A stretch of DNA of 64,000 nt, from assembly GCF_014203665.1 (NCBI RefSeq), contig NZ_JACHJN010000004.1:558001-622000 (forward strand). Direction: 5' to 3'. Position 1 is the stretch's first letter. Every line of letters begins with the position of its first letter. This document shows positions 25,985 through 35,249 of the stretch, piece by piece. Position numbers and translations under genes: made by a program. The stretch is from Saccharothrix tamanrassetensis. GTDB taxonomy: Bacteria; Actinomycetota; Actinomycetes; Mycobacteriales; Pseudonocardiaceae. A model generated the notes under the pieces. It did no database searches. It saw only the letters and a list, made by a program, of their open reading frames with translations, and was not told the DNA's origin.

Positions 25985-26977
25985 ATGACCGCCACGCTCG
26001 AACGCGTGGACGCGGCGCGGCCCGCCCCTGCGAAGGGGCGGTCCCGCTCCCGCGCCCGCCACCGGCTGACCGTGCTGGCCTTCCTCGCCCCGGCGGTGCT
26101 CGGGTTCGCCCTGTTCTTCGGCTACCCGCTGATCGCCACGGTCGTGCTCTCGTTCACCAAGTACGACCTGATCAACCCGCCGGAGTGGATCGGGTTCGCG
26201 AACTACGCGTACATGTTCGCGGACAAGCTGTTCCTGACCGCGGTCTACAACACGCTGTGGTTCGTCGTCGTGCTGACCGTCGCCCGTGTGGTGTTCGCGC
26301 TCGGCGTGGCGTCGGTGATCGCCCGGCTGAAGTCGGGCGTCGGCCTGGTGCGCACCCTGTGCTACCTGCCGTCGCTCGCTCCCCCGGTGGCCGCGACCCT
26401 GGTGTTCTTCCTGGTGATGCGCCCCAACGAGGGCCCGCTGGACGCGTTCCTCGGCTGGTTCGGCATCGAGGGCCCGCTGTGGTTCGCCGACCCGGCGTGG
26501 TCCAAGCCCGGTATCGCCGCGGTGATGCTGTGGGTGTCCGGCGACCTGATGATCATCATGCTGGCGGCCGTCCTGGACGTGCCGCAGGAGCAGTACGAGG
26601 CGGCCGAGCTGGACGGCGCGGGCGCCCTGCGGCGGTGGTGGCACATCACGCTGCCGACCATCTCCCCGGTGCTGATGTTCGGCGTGGTGAACTCGATCAT
26701 CCTCGCGCTCCAGCTGTTCACGCAGGCCGTGGTGGCGGGCTCGGCGGCCAGCGGCGCGGCGGACATCACGGGCGCCACGAAGAACCTCGGGTTCCCGGAG
26801 AACTCGACGCTGACGTTCCCGGTGTGGCTCTACACGCAGGGGTTCCGGTACTTCGACATGGGCTACGCGGCCGCCATGGCGACCGTGCTGTTCGTCATCT
26901 CCTTCGCCGCCACCGCACTCCTCGTCCAACGCATGCGCAAGGCGACCTACCAGGAGGAAGGAGGACCGGGCGCATGA
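25985..26977 (+). CDS. ABC sugar permease (MalF type)
   Basis: A 330-aa permease with a basic N-terminal tail and about six membrane segments. The EAA loop is QYEAAELDGAGALRRWW followed by HITLP. It starts 2 bp after the binding-protein stop. The hydrophilic start MTATLERVDAARP is cytoplasmic. Works with the next permease; no ATPase is encoded, so a shared MsiK-type ATPase is expected. Confidence 0.92.
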   Translation: MTATLERVDAARPAPAKGRSRSRARHRLTVLAFLAPAVLGFALFFGYPLIATVVLSFTKYDLINPPEWIGFANYAYMFADKLFLTAVYNTLWFVVVLTVARVVFALGVASVIARLKSGVGLVRTLCYLPSLAPPVAATLVFFLVMRPNEGPLDAFLGWFGIEGPLWFADPAWSKPGIAAVMLWVSGDLMIIMLAAVLDVPQEQYEAAELDGAGALRRWWHITLPTISPVLMFGVVNSIILALQLFTQAVVAGSAASGAADITGATKNLGFPENSTLTFPVWLYTQGFRYFDMGYAAAMATVLFVISFAATALLVQRMRKATYQEEGGPGA

Positions 26978-27846
26978 CCGCGGTACTCGACGCCCCCGTC
27001 ACGACGCAGCGCAAACCCCGCGACTGGCGCGCGATCCTGGACTGGGTGGCCGTGCACAGCCTCGGCCTCGCGCTGGCGCTGATGTTCGCGCTGCCGATCC
27101 TGTTCGTGTTCCTCACCGCCGTGATGTCGGACAGCCAGGCGTTCACCAAGGACCTGTGGCCGCACGAGTGGCACTGGGGCAACTTCGTTGAGGTCTTCCA
27201 GAAGGCCCCGCTGCTCAAGTACCTCGGCAACAGCCTGCTGTACTCGCTGCTCGCCACGGCCGGGATGCTGCTGTCGTCCATCCCGGCGGCCTACGCGCTG
27301 GCGAAGCTGAAGTGGCGCGGCCGCAACGCGGTCTTCCTCCTGGTGGTGGGCGCGATGATGCTGCCGCCGCAGGTGGTGGCCGTGCCGCTGTACGACACGT
27401 GGTCCGGCCTCGGCCTGACCGGCACCCTGTGGCCGCTGATCGCGCCGTACTTCCTGTTCGACGCGTTCAGCATCTTCCTGCTGCGCCAGTTCATCCTGAC
27501 CATCCCACAGTCCTATGTGGACGCAGCGCGGGTGGACGGCTGCACGGAGTTCCAGGCCATGGTGCGGATCGTCGTGCCGATGGCGCGACCCGGCATCGCG
27601 GCGACCGCGCTGTTCTGCTTCCTCTACACCTGGAACGACTACTTCGGCCCGCTGCTCTACACCGGCGAGAAGCCGGACCAGTGGACCCTCTCGCTGGCCC
27701 TGTCGTCGTTCAAGGGCATGCACCACGTGCAGTGGAACCTCGCGATGGCGGTGACCTTGCTGATCATGGTCCCGGCCGTGGTGCTGTTCGCCTTCGCCCA
27801 GCGCTCGTTCGTCAAGGGCATCACTTTCACTGGAGTCAAAGGATGA
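26974..27846 (+). CDS. ABC sugar permease (MalG type)
   Basis: A 290-aa permease. EAA motif: YVDAARVDGCTEFQAMVRIV. ATG 26974 overlaps the previous stop by four bases (ATGA) and has AGGAGGAAGGAGG close upstream, so the pair is translationally coupled. The C-terminus FVKGITFTGVKG is typical of this subunit. Confidence 0.92.
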   Translation: MTAVLDAPVTTQRKPRDWRAILDWVAVHSLGLALALMFALPILFVFLTAVMSDSQAFTKDLWPHEWHWGNFVEVFQKAPLLKYLGNSLLYSLLATAGMLLSSIPAAYALAKLKWRGRNAVFLLVVGAMMLPPQVVAVPLYDTWSGLGLTGTLWPLIAPYFLFDAFSIFLLRQFILTIPQSYVDAARVDGCTEFQAMVRIVVPMARPGIAATALFCFLYTWNDYFGPLLYTGEKPDQWTLSLALSSFKGMHHVQWNLAMAVTLLIMVPAVVLFAFAQRSFVKGITFTGVKG

Positions 27847-29117
27847 AGCTCACCGTTGTCGGGGGCGGATCGACCTACACACCGGAGCTGGTGGACGGGA
27901 TCGCGGGACGGCGGACCAGCCTCGCGGTGGACGAGATCGTGCTGGTCGACCCGGACGAGGAGCGCCTGGACGTCGTCGGCGCGTTCTCCCGACGCCTCCT
28001 GGAAAACGCCGATCACCCGGCCAGGATCCGCACCACCAGCGACCTCGAAGAGGGTGTGGACGGCGCTTCCGCCGTCCTGCTCCAACTCCGCGTCGGCGGC
28101 CAGGCCGCCCGCGCGCAGGACGAGACGTTCCCCCTGATGTGCGACTGCGTGGGCCAGGAGACCACCGGCGCGGGCGGCCTGGCCAAGGCGCTGCGCACCG
28201 TGCCGGTGGTCCTGGACATCGCCGAACGGGTACGCGCCATCGCCGGCGACGACACCTGGATCGTCAACTTCACCAACCCGGTCGGGATCGTGACCCGCGC
28301 GCTGCTGCAGGCCGGGCACCGCGCGGTCGGCCTGTGCAACGTCGCGATCACCTTCCAGCGCTGGACCTCCGCGCTGCTCGGCGTCGAGCCGGAGTCGGTG
28401 AAGCTGGAGCACGTCGGCCTCAACCACCTCACCTGGGAACGCGGCGTGTTCGTCGACGGCGTCGACCGGCTGCCGGAACTGCTGGCCGACCACGGGGACG
28501 CGCTCGCCGACCACATCGGCCTGCCCGCGTCCCTGATGCGCCGGCTGGGCATGGTCCCGTCGTACTACCTGAAGTACTTCTACGACCACGACGACGTCGT
28601 CAGGAAGCAGAAGACCGACGCGCCGCGCGCGGAAGTCGTGGCCAACGTGGAGAAGGAACTGCTCGGCATCTACCGCGATGTCAACGTCGTCACCAAGCCC
28701 GAACAGCTCTCCCAGCGCGGCGGCGCCTACTACTCCGAGGCGGCCGTGCAGCTGGTGCACGCGCTGACCGGCGGCACGGGCGCGGAGCAGCACGTGGTGA
28801 ACGTGCGCAACGGCCGCACACTGCCGTTCCTGCCCGAGGACGCGGTCATCGAGGTGCCCTCGGTGGTCACCAACCAGGGCGCGCAGGCGCTGCCGGTCGA
28901 CCCGCTGCAACCCGCGATCTCGGGCCTCATCTCGCACGTGACCGCGTACGAGTACCTGGCGCTGGACGCCGCCGTGCGCGGCGGGCGCGACCGGGTGGCG
29001 GACGCGTTGCTGGCGCACCCGCTGATCGGGCAGCACGCGATCGCCGACGAGCTGGCCGACGAGCTGGTGGCGCGCAACCGCGACTTCCTGCCGTGGGCGA
29101 AGGGCCAGGGGGCCTGA
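27843..29117 (+). CDS. GH4 6-phospho-beta-glucosidase-like enzyme
   Basis: A 424-aa NAD+- and metal-dependent glycosidase of family GH4. The dinucleotide fold starts KLTVVGGGSTYTPEL, the active-site loop is GQETTGAGGLAKALR, and the metal ligands are Cys165 (GLCNVAI) and His195 (GLNHLTW). GH4 enzymes of this branch cleave 6-phospho-beta-glucosides by an oxidation-elimination mechanism. Start overlaps the permease stop. Because the sugar arrives by an ABC system and not by PTS, it would need phosphorylation in the cell, which the next gene could supply. Confidence 0.9.
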   Translation: MKLTVVGGGSTYTPELVDGIAGRRTSLAVDEIVLVDPDEERLDVVGAFSRRLLENADHPARIRTTSDLEEGVDGASAVLLQLRVGGQAARAQDETFPLMCDCVGQETTGAGGLAKALRTVPVVLDIAERVRAIAGDDTWIVNFTNPVGIVTRALLQAGHRAVGLCNVAITFQRWTSALLGVEPESVKLEHVGLNHLTWERGVFVDGVDRLPELLADHGDALADHIGLPASLMRRLGMVPSYYLKYFYDHDDVVRKQKTDAPRAEVVANVEKELLGIYRDVNVVTKPEQLSQRGGAYYSEAAVQLVHALTGGTGAEQHVVNVRNGRTLPFLPEDAVIEVPSVVTNQGAQALPVDPLQPAISGLISHVTAYEYLALDAAVRGGRDRVADALLAHPLIGQHAIADELADELVARNRDFLPWAKGQGA

Positions 29118-30112
29118 TGACCGACCGGGTACTCGCCATCGACGGCGGGAACAGCAAGACAGCCGTGGCGCTGGTGGACGTGGAGGGGCGGGTGCTCGCG
29201 CAGGTGCGCGGCCCCGGTGCCTCGCCGCAGAACGTCGGCCTGGCGCGCAGCCTGGAGGTGTTCGAGGGGCTGGCCCGTGCGGCGGCCCGGCAGGCCGGGT
29301 TGTCCGCCGACCAGCGGATCGCCACGCACACCGCCGCCTACCTCGCGGGGGCCGACCTGCCGAAGGAGGAAGAGGACCTGCGCGCCGCGATCGAGCTGCG
29401 CGGCTGGTCGGAGACCAGCGTCGTCGGCAACGACACGTTCGCCCTGCTGCGCGCGGGCACGTCGGACGGGATCGGCGTGGCCGTGGTGTGCGGGGCGGGG
29501 ATCAACTGCGTCGCCGTGGCGCGGGACGGCCGCACGCACCGCTTTCCGGCGCTGGGCAGGATCTCAGGCGACTGGGGCGGTGGCGCGCACATCGGCAGCG
29601 AGGCGCTGTGGCTGGCCGTGCGGGCGGAGGACGGGCGGGGCGCACCGACCGCGCTGCTGCCCGCGCTGATCGACCACTACGGCACCCGGACCATCGCCGA
29701 GGCGGTCGAGCGGCTGCACTTCGAACAGGTCGAGTTCGACCCGCACGTGTTGTGCCCCTTGCTGTTCCAGGTGGCGGCGACCGGTGACGCGGTGGCCCAC
29801 GGGGTGGTCGACCGACTCGTCGAGGAGGTCACGCTGCTCGCCTCGGTGTCGTTGCAGCGCTTGGGGCTGCTCGACGAACAGGTGGACGTGGTGCTCGGCG
29901 GCGGCGTGCTGACCGGCACCAACGGCGTCGTGGTCGACGCGGTGCGGGACCGGCTGCGCGACCTGACGCCGTTGGCGCAGGTGCGCGTGGTCGACGTGCC
30001 CCCGGTGGTCGGCGCGGCGCTGCTCGGCCTGGACGCCCTCGGTGCCGCTCCGACCGCGGAGCTGAGGCTGCGCACCGCGTACGAGCCCCTGGAAGTGGCA
30101 GCCGGGGGCTGA
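29117..30112 (+). CDS. BadF/BadG-type sugar kinase
   Basis: A 331-aa ATP-dependent kinase of the NAGK/BadF family. Phosphate-1 loop: AIDGGNSKTAVALVDVEG; phosphate-2: VVCGAGINCVAVARDGRT; then SGDWGGGAHIGSEA and a C-terminal GGGVLTG adenosine-binding loop. ATG 29117 overlaps the GH4 stop by one base. As part of the import operon it may phosphorylate the sugar for the GH4 enzyme or the hexose released. Substrate inferred only. Confidence 0.85.
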   Translation: MTDRVLAIDGGNSKTAVALVDVEGRVLAQVRGPGASPQNVGLARSLEVFEGLARAAARQAGLSADQRIATHTAAYLAGADLPKEEEDLRAAIELRGWSETSVVGNDTFALLRAGTSDGIGVAVVCGAGINCVAVARDGRTHRFPALGRISGDWGGGAHIGSEALWLAVRAEDGRGAPTALLPALIDHYGTRTIAEAVERLHFEQVEFDPHVLCPLLFQVAATGDAVAHGVVDRLVEEVTLLASVSLQRLGLLDEQVDVVLGGGVLTGTNGVVVDAVRDRLRDLTPLAQVRVVDVPPVVGAALLGLDALGAAPTAELRLRTAYEPLEVAAGG

Positions 30113-30119
30113 TCAGACC

Positions 30120-30163
30120 CCGGTGCGGGGGAGGTGTTCGGCGGCGGCCCTCCCCCGCACCGG
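30120..30163. terminator. Terminator of the ABC-GH4-kinase operon
   Basis: A 15-bp perfect stem (30120-30134 with 30149-30163) with a 14-nt loop starts 7 bp after the kinase stop. Confidence 0.8.
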
Positions 30164-30238
30164 CCCAGGACCCCGCTGTCCAGGCGGATGTTCGGCGGCG
30201 GCGCCGCCCGGACGGCGGGCCCAACTCCCACGACGGCG

Positions 30239-30637
30239 TCATGCGCCCGACGTCGTCGTGGGGGTCTCACCCGTGGTCGTGGTGGTGGCGGTGATCACCG
30301 GGAAGTTGACGGACGGTTCCGGCACGGCCACCGTGGGCAGCAGCCGGACCGTCGTGGTCGACGTGATCTGCGTTGCAATCGTCTGTGTCCCGACCGTAGT
30401 CGTCACGACGGTCGTGCTCCCCCGGCTCCTGCTGGTGGTCACCGGTACCTCCCCGCCCCGGTACTCCATCGGCGGGCCATCACCGCCGGACTGGTAGGTA
30501 GGCTCCGGCGAGGTGCCTATCCGCTGTTCCGGCGGGGGTTCCGGCTCCGGGGCACGGCTCAGCGCGATACCCGTGACCACCCCGGCGAGCACGGCGAGGG
30601 CTCCGAGGGAGAGCAGCGGGAGAGGCAGACGCGGCAC
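30239..30637 (-). CDS. Small Thr-rich membrane-anchored protein
   Basis: A 132-aa hypothetical protein. One N-terminal hydrophobic segment (LLSLGALAVLAGVVTGIAL) would anchor it in the membrane or act as a signal anchor. The rest is Pro/Glu-rich and then Thr-rich (runs of TTTT), which suggests an extracytoplasmic, possibly glycosylated stalk. No domain was recognised. GTG 30637 is chosen as the start just before the hydrophobic segment; no clear ribosome-binding site precedes it, so the gene is only moderately supported. Confidence 0.5.
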   Translation of the reverse strand: MPRLPLPLLSLGALAVLAGVVTGIALSRAPEPEPPPEQRIGTSPEPTYQSGGDGPPMEYRGGEVPVTTSRSRGSTTVVTTTVGTQTIATQITSTTTVRLLPTVAVPEPSVNFPVITATTTTTGETPTTTSGA

Positions 30638-30823
30638 GGCTGGCAGATTAAGCCCGGTCACGTGACGAACCGCCCAATGCAGACACCTGGTCCCACGATC
30701 GGGTGTCACTCGGATCCCCACGATCCCGACCGGCGCTGGCGCGGGGCGGACCCGGAGAGGCATCCTGTCTTGCGCGGTTTGTCGCGCGGTCACGGGGGTG
30801 CCGCGCGCGAGGGGAGGACCCGA

Positions 30824-31594
30824 GTGGACACGTTGGACAGCTTCGTCGCAGTGGGGGACAGCTTCACCGAGGGCATGGACGATCCCGGTCCGAACGGCAC
30901 GTACCTGGGGTGGGCGGACCGCCTGGCGGCGATGATCTCGACCCGGCAGCGGGGTTTCCGCTACGCCAACTTCGCCATCCGGGGCAAGATGCTCCAGGAG
31001 ATCATCGACGAGCAGATCCCGCTGGCGGCGGCGTTGAGGCCCAAGCTGGTGACGTTCTGCGGTGGCGGCAACGACCTGCTGGTGCCCGGTTCGGACCCCG
31101 ACGCGCTGGCCGAGGTCTACGAGATCGCGGTGGCCGACCTGCGCGCGGCCGGCAGCGAGGTCGTCATCTTCACCGGCTTCGACCCGAAGCACACCCCGTT
31201 CCTGAGGTCACTGCGCGGCAAGATCGCCGTCTACAACAGCCACCTCTGGTCCGTGGCGGACCGCTACCACTGCCGGGTGGTCGACCTGTGGTCGATGTCC
31301 GTCCTGCACGACCGCCGCGCCTGGAGCGCGGACCGCCTGCACCTGTCCCCCGAAGGCCACCGCCGGGTGGCGCTGCGCGCCGCCGAGGTCCTGGGCTTCG
31401 AGCCCGAGGAGGACTGGAGCACGCCTTGGCCGCCGTTGGACAACGAGGACTGGATGACCCAGCGCCGGCACGACCTGAAGTGGGCCCGCGAACACGTGGT
31501 CCCCTGGATCACCCGGCAACTGCGCGGCGAGTCCATGGGCGACGGCGTAGTCCCCAAGCGCCCCGAGCTGCTACCCGTCAGCTCCGACAACTGA
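30824..31594 (+). CDS. SGNH/GDSL-family hydrolase
   Basis: A 256-aa esterase/lipase-like enzyme without a signal peptide. The SGNH blocks are in order: VAVGDSFTEG (nucleophile Ser), the Gly of block II near FAIRGKM, GGGNDLLVPG (Asn) and DRLHLSPEGH (Asp and His). It matches the short cytosolic SGNH branch common in actinobacteria; the ester substrate is unknown. GTG 30824 is preceded by GGGAGGACC. It stands alone, divergent from the Thr-rich protein. Confidence 0.9.
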   Translation: MDTLDSFVAVGDSFTEGMDDPGPNGTYLGWADRLAAMISTRQRGFRYANFAIRGKMLQEIIDEQIPLAAALRPKLVTFCGGGNDLLVPGSDPDALAEVYEIAVADLRAAGSEVVIFTGFDPKHTPFLRSLRGKIAVYNSHLWSVADRYHCRVVDLWSMSVLHDRRAWSADRLHLSPEGHRRVALRAAEVLGFEPEEDWSTPWPPLDNEDWMTQRRHDLKWAREHVVPWITRQLRGESMGDGVVPKRPELLPVSSDN

Positions 31595-32252
31595 CCGCCA
31601 CACCGTCCCCCGGCAGGCTCGCGCAAGAGTCCCCGCCAGGGAACCCCTGCTTTCATACAACCACAGGGGTACGACAATCCCGCCTCAAAAACCTGAGACC
31701 CACACACCCACCCCAGCACCCGTCACCCGCCAACCCCACCTGCACCCGCCACCCGGCATCCCCGGCAACTCGCCACCTGGCAGGCCCATAGGCCCTCAGC
31801 CCCACCTGCACGCAGACCCGCAAGATCGCGTCGCCCCACACGGAGCCCCCGCGAGGTCGCGTCGGTAGGTCGTGGCGGGGGTTAGGGGGCGCGACCCGCA
31901 CCGGCGGGGGGCACAAGGACGCCCCCACGCCAAGGACGCGCCCCCCCCCCCCCCCCCCCCGCGTGGCCGCGGCGTTCGGTGGTCCATTATTCCCGCCCAC
32001 CCCCCCCTCCCCCCCCCGAAAATCCGCCACGACCTACCGACTTCCAGGCGACCGAGCCCCGCCGCCTGCGAAGCAGCGGCAATCCAACACTGATCGGCCG
32101 GCACTCTCCCCCGAATGCCGGCCGACCAGCGGCCGGGTGGCTTCCCCCCTGGCATCCCCCTCCAAGAGCCACCCGACGCGCCGATCCGCCTCAGCTTGAT
32201 CGACGCGCGTCTCCAAGTTCCCACGAACCCATAGTTGCGTGCTAAACATCCG
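31595..32252. other. C-rich intergenic region with a C20 run and an 18-bp inverted repeat
   Basis: This 658-bp stretch holds no credible gene. It starts with a Pro-codon-like CACCC/CCACC-rich tract (31600-31800), contains an uninterrupted run of 20 C (31941-31960) and a second C-rich tract (about 32000-32017). The 18-bp sequence at 31861-31878 is repeated exactly, inverted, at 32024-32041. The two copies bracket the C run and could form a long hairpin. Confidence 0.75.
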
Positions 32253-35066
32253 CTAAACCTCGGTGGTCAACGCTTCAAGGGCCGTTCGGACCAACATCGC
32301 CTGCGGCGACCCGAGGCGTTCGAACAACCGGACGGACTCGGCCAGCTCCGCCTGTGCCGCAACGATTTCGCCCCGTTTCGCGAGCACCGAGCCGAGCACC
32401 TGGCGCCCGAACGCCTCTTCGAACTGCATCGAACCACCACGCGCCAATTCCACGCCCTGCCGCGCGTTGTCCTCGGCCTCGGCCAGCAGCCCGAGTTCCG
32501 CGTACAGCTCGGCCAGGTTGTTCAGCGCCAGCACGTAGGACCGCTCGTCGCCGTTGCGGTGGTGGATCTCCATGGCCTGGAACTGGTGCTGGGCGGCCGT
32601 TTCGAGCTGGCCGAGGCGCTGTTCGACCTGCGCCAGGTTGTTCAGCACGGCCGCCTCGCCCAGCGCGTCGCCGTCCCGCCGGGCCATCTCGACGGCTTCC
32701 CGGTAGTACCCGAGGGCTTCCTCGTTGCGCTCTTCGGCGGACAGCGAGCAGGCCAACTGGTCCAACGTCATGACCAGATAACGGGGTTCGCCGAGTTCCT
32801 CGGCTATTCGGTGCGCGCGTTCGGCGTCGGCCAGGGTGCCGCGCGTGGTCCCGGTCCAGACGTTCATGGCGTGCATCGCGTGCAGCACCAGCATCTCGCC
32901 GCGCCGGTCGACGCTGATCCGTGCCGACGCCAGGCCGAACTCGGCGATCCCGTGCCACTCGCGGCTGACCAGCCGTGCCACGCAGTACGTGTGCACCAGC
33001 CGCACCAGCTGCCACACCTGTTGGTGCAGCCCGGCTTCCGATCCCGCGTGCACCAGGGCGATGAGGTTGGGCCACTCCTTGTCGAACCAGGAGAGCGCCT
33101 GTCCCGAGGTGGCCGGGCGGGGCACGGTCGGCTCGGACGCCGCGAGGTCCACGCCGTCCGACACCGGGCGGATCAGCCGCCGCGCGTGGTCGCACGCGGC
33201 GAGGTAGTGGTCCATCAGCCGGCGCAGCGCCGCGTTGCGGTGGCCGGGCTGCTCGGCGCCGAGGACTTCACGGGCGTACAAGCGGACCAGGTCGTGCAGC
33301 ACGAACCCGCCGCGCCACTGCTCGACCAGCAGGTGGGCGTCCGCCAAGTCCGCCAACCGGCTCGCGGCCGTGCCCAGGTCCGTCTGGCACAGCGCGGCGA
33401 TCGCGTGCGGGCTCACCCACCGGCCCGGTACCAGACCCGCCGCCCGAAACGTCTCCGCCAGTTCCGGCGGGAGGTTGCGGTAGGACACCGCAAGCGCTCT
33501 CGCCACGCCGACACCCGTGTCGGCCAGGTCCAGGGTGCGCAGCCGCGCGTCGTCGTCGGACAGCTGCGCCACCAGCGCCTCGACCGTCCACTCCGGACTG
33601 AACACCAGCTTCGCGGCCGCTATCCGCAGCGCCAGCGGCAGGTTCCCGCACAGCTCCACCAGCATCCGCATGGCCACGGGTTCCTGCTCGGACAACGGTT
33701 TGCCGACCACCTCGTCGACCAGCCGCACCGACTCGTCCTCGCGCAACGCGTCCAGCGTGAGCATCCGCGCGCCGTTCGACACGACCAGCGACTCCAGCCG
33801 CCGTCGCGAGGTCACCAGCACCACCGACCCCGCGCCGGGCGGCAGCAACAGCCGCACCTGCTCCGGATCCCACGCGTCGTCCAGCACCACCAGCACCCGC
33901 CGCTTGGCCAGCACCGACCGGTACAGCCCCACCCGGTCGTCCAGGTCGCGCGGCACCCCGTCCGACGGCACGCCCAGCGCCAGCAGGAACCGGGCCAGCA
34001 CCTCGGCGGGCGCCACCGGCTCGCGGTCCGGCGCGAAACCGTTCAGCGACGCGAACAGCAGCCCGTCCGGGAACTGCTCGGCCCGCCGGTGCCCCCAGGT
34101 CACCGCCAGCTCGCTCTTGCCGATCCCCGGCGCCCCGTTCACCACCGCGATGGTCGTCGCGGTCAGATCACGGGAGTCGCACAGCCGGTCCAGCCAGGTC
34201 AGTTCCTCGTCCCGCCCGATGAACCCGGACGCCGCCGCCGGCAGCTGCGCCGGCACCACCACCCCCGGCCGGGGCGGCACCAGCGCCACCGGCTCGGCCA
34301 ACCCCGGCGAGCTCAGCGCCGGGTCGTCGCGCAGCACCTGCTCGTGCAGCACCCGCAGCTCCGGCCCCGGGTCGATGCCCAGCTCGTCCACCACCCGCCG
34401 GTGGAACCGCTGGTAGGCCTCCAGCGCGTCGGCCCGCTGCCCCGACCGGTACAGCGCCCGCATGATGTGCCCGACCAGCCGCTCCCGGAACGGGTACTCG
34501 CCGACCAGCTGACGGAGCTCGCCCACCAGCTCCAGGTGCCGGCCCAGCTCCAGCTCCGCCTCGACCCGCTCCTCCAGCGCGGCGAGCCGGAGCTCCTCCA
34601 GGTCCGTGGTGATCGGCTCGCCCGGCACGTCGGCCAGCACCTGCCCCCGCCACAGGCCCAGCGACTCGCGCAGCAGCTGCGCCCGGATCGGCGCCGGCTT
34701 CCCCCTCGCCGACGACACCAGCTGGCGCGCCCGGTGGAAGTCCAACCGCCACGGGTCCACCGCCAGCTGGTAGCCCGGCGGCGTGGTCAGTATCCGCGCC
34801 GAGCCCGCCGGGTCCGCCTGCTCCAGCATCCGCCGCAGCCGCGACACGTAGCCGTGCACGATGGTCCGCGCGGTGGCCGGCGGGTCGTCTGCCCACAGAC
34901 CGTCGACGATCTCGTCGATCGGGACGACCCGGTTCGCCTCCAGGACCAGCATCGCCAGCAGACCGCGCATCCCCCTGCGGCCGATCACGAGCTGGCGGCC
35001 GTCCGCGAGCACCTGCAACGGCCCGAGCACACCGAACTCCAGCCCGCTCCTGCTCCGGTCGGCCAT
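32253..35066 (-). CDS. AfsR/SARP-family regulator with NB-ARC and TPR
   Basis: A 937-aa multidomain activator. An OmpR-like winged helix (about 10-100: LEFGVLGPLQVLADG, RTIVHGYVSRLRRML) is followed by the BTAD domain (about 105-255, ending RALYRSGQRADALEAYQRF), an NB-ARC ATPase with P-loop GAPGIGKSEL near residue 310, and a C-terminal TPR array (ALGYYREAVEMARRDGD and similar). Such proteins sense ATP state and activate secondary-metabolite genes. ATG 35066 has GGGGAGGGG upstream; a GTG at 35093 is possible. No biosynthetic genes adjoin it, so its target lies elsewhere or is the divergent gene. Confidence 0.92.
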   Translation of the reverse strand: MADRSRSGLEFGVLGPLQVLADGRQLVIGRRGMRGLLAMLVLEANRVVPIDEIVDGLWADDPPATARTIVHGYVSRLRRMLEQADPAGSARILTTPPGYQLAVDPWRLDFHRARQLVSSARGKPAPIRAQLLRESLGLWRGQVLADVPGEPITTDLEELRLAALEERVEAELELGRHLELVGELRQLVGEYPFRERLVGHIMRALYRSGQRADALEAYQRFHRRVVDELGIDPGPELRVLHEQVLRDDPALSSPGLAEPVALVPPRPGVVVPAQLPAAASGFIGRDEELTWLDRLCDSRDLTATTIAVVNGAPGIGKSELAVTWGHRRAEQFPDGLLFASLNGFAPDREPVAPAEVLARFLLALGVPSDGVPRDLDDRVGLYRSVLAKRRVLVVLDDAWDPEQVRLLLPPGAGSVVLVTSRRRLESLVVSNGARMLTLDALREDESVRLVDEVVGKPLSEQEPVAMRMLVELCGNLPLALRIAAAKLVFSPEWTVEALVAQLSDDDARLRTLDLADTGVGVARALAVSYRNLPPELAETFRAAGLVPGRWVSPHAIAALCQTDLGTAASRLADLADAHLLVEQWRGGFVLHDLVRLYAREVLGAEQPGHRNAALRRLMDHYLAACDHARRLIRPVSDGVDLAASEPTVPRPATSGQALSWFDKEWPNLIALVHAGSEAGLHQQVWQLVRLVHTYCVARLVSREWHGIAEFGLASARISVDRRGEMLVLHAMHAMNVWTGTTRGTLADAERAHRIAEELGEPRYLVMTLDQLACSLSAEERNEEALGYYREAVEMARRDGDALGEAAVLNNLAQVEQRLGQLETAAQHQFQAMEIHHRNGDERSYVLALNNLAELYAELGLLAEAEDNARQGVELARGGSMQFEEAFGRQVLGSVLAKRGEIVAAQAELAESVRLFERLGSPQAMLVRTALEALTTEV

Positions 35067-35249
35067 GCCCCTCCCCCGCCTCGGTACGTGCACCGGTCAG
35101 TTCGGCTTCGGTCACTGGTCAGGTGCGCCGGCGGCACCGTTGGATACCTGTGGGTAGATGTTGCTTGCTCAACTAGCCGTGCTCCCATGACCGGACCACC
35201 CCGCGGCGGCTAGGGTTTTGGCCCCAGCCGACGCAGTGCAGGAGGGCAA

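Noticed and set aside
31595-31800. Pro-rich small protein in the CACCC-rich tract
   Set aside because: No start site with a ribosome-binding site and no codon bias; low-complexity DNA explains the open frames.
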